From contig CAZJNX010000122.1 in the NCBI GenBank assembly GCA_964547415.1, positions 1 through 14,470 of the forward strand: a stretch of 14,470 nt of DNA, read 5' to 3'. The position numbers and the translations under genes were made by a program. This stretch comes from CAZJNX01 sp964547415 (GTDB lineage Bacteria; Pseudomonadota; Alphaproteobacteria; Rhizobiales; Amorphaceae). Position 1 is the first letter of the stretch; each line of letters starts with the position of its first letter. The notes under the pieces were generated by a model. The model was not told where the DNA came from. It was given only the letters and a program-made list of their open reading frames with translations, and did not search any database. Shown in pieces: positions 13,611 to 14,470 of the stretch.

Positions 13611-14470
13611 TCAATTGCCGGGACGGCCGGTCTTGCGGGGGCGGCGCTTGCGGCGCTTCTCCTCGACGGGGTCCTCGTAGGAGCCCGCGCCGATCCTGTG
13701 GCGCCTGACGGGGCCGGGCTCCTCCTCGCCCTCGCTCGCCGGGGCGTCCTTCCTGCGGTAGCGCTCGGTGCGCTTCACGGTCATCTCGTCGAGGTCGTTC
13801 TTGCGCGCGCGGCTGGGGGGAAGGTCGGTCTCGTCGCCGCCGTCCGCGCCGCCGTTGCCGGCGCGGCGGACGCGGCCGCGGTCGGTGCCCGGCCCCACCT
13901 CGCCCGGGACGGGCTTGCGTGCCCGCGTGGCGGGCATGTTGGCGGCCTTGCCGTAGGGGCGCTCGCCGGCGTAGCCGCCCGCCGCGGCCGCCACCGCGGA
14001 TTGGCGGGCGAGCGGGTCGTCGGAGACGAACAGGTCCGTCTCCTTCAGCCGCCTGATCTCGTCGCGCAGGCGCGCGGCTTCCTCGAACTCGAGGTTCGCC
14101 GCCGCGTCCCGCATGCGCTTTTCGAGGTCCTCCACCGTCACCTGCATGTTGTGGCCGACGAGGCTCGCGTCCTCCGCGAGGCCCGCGTCCACCCGCACGT
14201 GGTCGCGCTCGTAGACGCTCTCGAGGATGTCGCCGATGGTGCGGCGCACGCTCTCGGGCGTGATGCCGTGCTCCGCATTGTAGGCGAGCTGCTTGTCGCG
14301 GCGGCGGTTGGTCTCGGCGATCGCCCGCTCCATAGAGCCCGTCATGCCGTCGGCGTAGAGGATCACCTTGCCGTCCACGTTGCGCGCCGCACGGCCGATG
14401 GTCTGGATGAGGCTGGTCTCGGAGCGCAGGAAGCCTTCCTTGTCGGCGTCGAGGATGGCGACGAGCCCGC
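13611..14470 (-). CDS. uvrB: UvrB, excinuclease ABC subunit B (C-terminal part; gene continues past window)
   Basis: The minus strand enters the window inside the gene and encodes the last 285 residues of UvrB, the helicase-like subunit that loads on damaged DNA with UvrA and recruits UvrC for dual incision. The first residues hold GLVAILDADKEGFLRSETS, then helicase motif VI QTIGRAARNVDGKVILYADG, which carries the ATP-contacting arginines. TNRRRDKQLAYNAEHGITP follows, as in other UvrB proteins. Near visible residues 112-147 is the UVR domain (VEDLEKRMRDAAANLEFEEA, then ARLRDEIRRL) that binds UvrC. About 138 residues follow the UVR domain, a low-complexity tail rich in Arg, Lys, Gly and acidic residues ending KRRKRRPRKTGRPGN. 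E. coli UvrB ends soon after its UVR domain, whereas long basic tails occur in alphaproteobacteria. The start codon and the ATP-binding N-terminal part lie beyond position 14470. Confidence 0.96.
   Translation of the reverse strand, partial: GLVAILDADKEGFLRSETSLIQTIGRAARNVDGKVILYADGMTGSMERAIAETNRRRDKQLAYNAEHGITPESVRRTIGDILESVYERDHVRVDAGLAEDASLVGHNMQVTVEDLEKRMRDAAANLEFEEAARLRDEIRRLKETDLFVSDDPLARQSAVAAAAGGYAGERPYGKAANMPATRARKPVPGEVGPGTDRGRVRRAGNGGADGGDETDLPPSRARKNDLDEMTVKRTERYRRKDAPASEGEEEPGPVRRHRIGAGSYEDPVEEKRRKRRPRKTGRPGN

Overview
The window is very GC-rich, with G or C at nearly every third codon position in the real genes. Its protein families suggest an alphaproteobacterium, possibly of the Rhizobiales or Rhodobacterales type; the genus cannot be read from the sequence. 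No tRNA, rRNA, CRISPR array, transposase or integrase was seen.

Left part (about 187-9519): an intact catabolic-looking locus built around a divergent promoter region at 6037-6129. Leftward runs a tightly packed operon: an RpiR/SIS regulator, a HyuA-type ATP-dependent hydantoinase/oxoprolinase subunit, the HyuB-type partner subunit, and a histidinol-phosphate-aminotransferase-like PLP enzyme. Gaps and overlaps are only 6 to 14 bases. Rightward runs a two-gene unit: an 815-residue dimethylglycine/sarcosine-dehydrogenase-like flavoprotein with folate-binding GcvT domains, and a DUF1445 (UPF0317, YcsI-like) putative hydro-lyase. My inference is that HyuAB opens a cyclic amide (hydantoin, N-methylhydantoin or 5-oxoproline type) with ATP, the flavoprotein demethylates an N-methyl amino acid and passes the one-carbon unit to folate, and the aminotransferase and DUF1445 protein act on the remaining amino or keto acid. 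The substrate is not known.

Middle part (about 9550-12083): a zone of gene decay around one intact gene, an XRE-cupin regulator (9856-10446, minus). Downstream of it lies a frameshifted N-terminal stub of a TRAP transporter solute-binding protein. Divergent from it are the two ends of a polysaccharide-deacetylase/PuuE-like protein joined by an internal deletion, then a frameshifted N-terminal stub of an alpha/beta hydrolase, then an unrecognised protein whose coding signal changes frame twice. The simplest reading is that the regulator has lost most of its neighbouring target genes. Several perfect palindromes sit around it.

Right part (about 12207-14470): ordinary chromosomal genes. These are a small two-helix membrane protein (minus), a divergent DUF1345-family membrane protein (plus), a short possible coding remnant, and the C-terminal 285 residues of UvrB (minus, running off the window edge).
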